This document shows positions 62,145 to 64,000 of a stretch of 64,000 nucleotides of DNA, piece by piece (positions within the stretch are counted from its first letter, which is position 1; the number at the start of each line of letters is the position of its first letter). The translations under genes and the position numbers were made by a program. Source of the DNA: JAHECW01 sp964641415 (GTDB lineage: Bacteria > Acidobacteriota > Thermoanaerobaculia > Thermoanaerobaculales > Sulfomarinibacteraceae); NCBI GenBank assembly GCA_964641415.1, contig CAZXMW010000008.1:39365-103364 (forward strand), given 5' to 3'. The notes under the pieces were generated by a model. The model saw nothing but the letters and a program-made list of their open reading frames with translations. It was not told the origin of the DNA and did not search any database.

Positions 62145-63896
62145 ATGGCGGTGCCGGCGCCGATCGCGCGTCCCGACGCCGCCGAGCCCCGACCCGAGAC
62201 CGCCGCGGGAGGGGTGCTGCCGCCGATCATGGTCGCCGCCGCCGTCGCCTTCGGTCTGCTGTGCGGCGCCTTCGAGATCACCAACACCTCGATCGGCTGG
62301 CACATCGCCTCCGGCCGGTGGATGCTCGCCCACCACGAAGTTCTCGACCACGACCCGTTCAGCTTCACCTCCGGCGGCGTCGAGTGGATCGACCACGAGT
62401 GGCTCTTCCAGATCGTCGTCGCCGCGCTCTTCGACCTCGGCGGCCCGCCGGCCCTGGTCGGGCTGCGGATGCTCGTGATCGCGGCGCTGACCGTCCTGCT
62501 GCTGCGCATCGGCGTCGGCGGCGGCCTCGACCCGCCGGCCGCCCTGGTGCTCGCCGCGCTCTGCGTCTGGGCCGCGAGGCCGCGGTTCTTCGTCCGGCCC
62601 GAGCTCGCCACCCTGCTGCTGCTGCCCCTCGCGCTCTGGTTGTTCGCCGATCGGAGGCGGCGGCGCTGGTGGCCGCTGCCCCTGGCCGCCGTGGTGGTCG
62701 CCGGCGTCAACCTGCACGGCGCCATGCTGGTCGCTCCGGCGCTGATCGCCGTCTGGTTCGCCGGCGAGACCCTGGGCCAGCTGCTGCGGCGCGATCTCGA
62801 TCGTGGGCGCCTCGTTTGCGGCGTCGCCGGCGTCGCCGCGGCCCTCGTCGCGACCCTGGTCAACCCCTTCGGCTGGCGCATCTGGACGGTGCCGTTCCGG
62901 CTCGCCGAGCTGGTGAGCTCGCCGCACATCCCCAACCCCGAGTGGATCGCGCCCGGTGTCGCCGACAGCCCGGCCCTGTTCGTCGCTCTCGGTCTCGCGG
63001 CGCTGGCGCTGGCCGTCGGCAGCCGTGCGCCGCAGCACTGGCTGACCTTGGCCGCGACCGCCGCGCTGGCGCTGCGCCACATCCGCAACATCGGCGTCTT
63101 CTTCGTCCTGCTGCCGATGACCGCGGCCCCGGCGCTCGCCCGCTGGTCGCTGCTCGCGGGCCGGTCGGCGCCGAGTTCGCCCGGCCGACGGGCGCGAACA
63201 GCCGCCGGGCTCGGTTTGGTCGCGGTGCTTGCCGTCGTCTGCCTGATGCGGCCGTGGCCGGCCGCCGGGTTGGGCTTCGCCGAGCGCTGGTACCCCGACC
63301 GCGCCCTGACCTTTCTCGCCGAGCACGAGCTGCTCGACGGCCGGTTGTACAACGACGTTCGCTTCGGCGGCTGGCTGCTGATGTCCGGGTTCCCCGAGCG
63401 CCGGGTCTTTCTCGACGACCGCAACGAGATCCACGAGCCGCTGCTCGCCGAAATCTGGGAGATCTTCACCCGCAGCGACGTCGGCGCCTGGCAGGCGATG
63501 CTCGACCGGTACGCCGTCGACACCGTGCTGCTCCGCTACCACGAGCCGCTCCGCGTCACGACCCCGGACGGCGACGACCTGGGACGGCGCGGCTTCTCCC
63601 GACTCTGGTTCCCGTCCGACGCCTGGGCGATGGTCTACTGGGACGACGTCGCGATGGTGCTCATCCGACGCTCGGCGGCGCCGGCGTCGCTGCTGGACGA
63701 GCGCGAGTACGAGATCCTCCACCCGGACGACCTCGAGCACGTGGCGGCACGCCTGGCCGACACCCCGACGCTGCTGGCGGCCGCCGCCTCAGAGCTCGAC
63801 CGCGCCCTCGGCGACGACCCCGACTGCCGGCGTGCGCGCCGGGTCGCCGACTTGCTCGCGTCGGTGGCAAAGCGGCGACCCCCGGCCGGCCGCTGA
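62145..63896 (+). CDS. large polytopic membrane protein, GT-C-like
   Basis: 583 residues, about ten membrane helices (VAAAVAFGLLCGAFEI, LVIAALTVLLLRI and others) and a soluble C-terminal part of about 200 residues with WYPDRALTFLAEHELLDGRL. An early loop has NTSIGWHIASGRWML and HDPFSFTSGG, which resembles the lumenal loop of GT-C glycosyltransferases. It is 10 bp after the deformylase gene. I do not recognise the family; a glycan function is inference. Confidence 0.6.
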   Translation: MAVPAPIARPDAAEPRPETAAGGVLPPIMVAAAVAFGLLCGAFEITNTSIGWHIASGRWMLAHHEVLDHDPFSFTSGGVEWIDHEWLFQIVVAALFDLGGPPALVGLRMLVIAALTVLLLRIGVGGGLDPPAALVLAALCVWAARPRFFVRPELATLLLLPLALWLFADRRRRRWWPLPLAAVVVAGVNLHGAMLVAPALIAVWFAGETLGQLLRRDLDRGRLVCGVAGVAAALVATLVNPFGWRIWTVPFRLAELVSSPHIPNPEWIAPGVADSPALFVALGLAALALAVGSRAPQHWLTLAATAALALRHIRNIGVFFVLLPMTAAPALARWSLLAGRSAPSSPGRRARTAAGLGLVAVLAVVCLMRPWPAAGLGFAERWYPDRALTFLAEHELLDGRLYNDVRFGGWLLMSGFPERRVFLDDRNEIHEPLLAEIWEIFTRSDVGAWQAMLDRYAVDTVLLRYHEPLRVTTPDGDDLGRRGFSRLWFPSDAWAMVYWDDVAMVLIRRSAAPASLLDEREYEILHPDDLEHVAARLADTPTLLAAAASELDRALGDDPDCRRARRVADLLASVAKRRPPAGR

Positions 63897-64000
63897 CGCT
63901 GGCGGCGCCTCGCCGACCTCGCGACGAAACCTCATGAAGACCTCGGGCTAAACCGAAGTTCCCCGCGCGTCCAGGCAGGCATCCATCGTGTTATCTGAAG
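63897..64000. other. intergenic tail with second copy of a 19-bp motif
   Basis: The last 104 bp have no gene that can be supported. CGCGACGAAACCTCATGAA at 63920-63938 matches 56307-56325. Confidence 0.4.

Noticed and set aside
61424..63523. 699-codon open frame on the minus strand
   Set aside because: Ser/Arg-rich shadow of the deformylase and membrane protein genes.

Overview
The window is a GC-rich bacterial chromosome segment with 57 protein-coding genes (two broken or cut) and no RNA genes that I can see. A secreted VWFA-domain protein of the type known mainly from Acidobacteriota (1551-3281), together with the general gene style, suggests an acidobacterium, perhaps of the Thermoanaerobaculia/Holophagae side. 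That placement is an inference. The cell envelope is Gram-negative: Wzm/Wzt exporters, O-antigen ligases, heptose enzymes, a lipoprotein and a lytic transglycosylase.

Layout. 1-1409: an ECF sigma factor, zinc-finger anti-sigma factor and bactofilin-like operon. 1551-3281: the VWFA protein. 3286-6266: a two-gene cassette (SGNH hydrolase and GT-C glycosyltransferase) between exact 40-bp direct repeats; the repeat is the 3' end of the neighbouring biotin-carrier gene. 6225-9932: a biotin-dependent acyl-CoA carboxylase operon, with a 22-bp perfect inverted repeat between two of its genes. 10054-17646: TldD/TldE, a YchF-like GTPase, a TPR protein with a coiled-coil partner, SelA and prepilin peptidase.

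17619-52242 is one long surface-glycan locus. It holds a polyprenyl-phosphate sugar-1-phosphate transferase, many glycosyltransferases, an asparagine synthetase-like amidotransferase, an SGNH hydrolase fused to a radical SAM domain and coupled to a pentapeptide-repeat protein, a pyruvyl transferase, a sulfotransferase, a DegT aminotransferase and a Wzm/Wzt exporter. It also has a complete set for GDP-D-glycero-alpha-D-manno-heptose (gmhA, hddA, gmhB, hddC) with a 3,5-epimerase and an NAD-dependent epimerase/dehydratase, and two O-antigen-ligase-like proteins. A type IV pilin-like gene (52327-52800) lies just upstream of the ligases, and prepilin peptidase is in the first glycan operon. A second Wzm/Wzt pair follows a LivJ-like lipoprotein (52924-56148).

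56425-63896 is housekeeping: RsmI, a small SurA-like protein, a Slt-type lytic transglycosylase, TrxB, an A-type iron-sulfur carrier, peptide deformylase and a large membrane protein.

How it works together: sugars are activated by the heptose, aminotransferase and epimerase enzymes. They are assembled on a lipid carrier primed by the WecA-like enzyme, decorated (sulfate, pyruvate, amide, acyl) and exported by Wzm/Wzt. They may then be ligated to lipid A or to pilin.

Two structural themes recur. Many genes overlap by 4 bp (ATGA/GTGA), implying translational coupling. At least eleven transcription units have a TAnnAT-like -10 hexamer only 6-9 nt before the start codon, suggesting leaderless mRNAs. 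I used that pattern to choose several starts.
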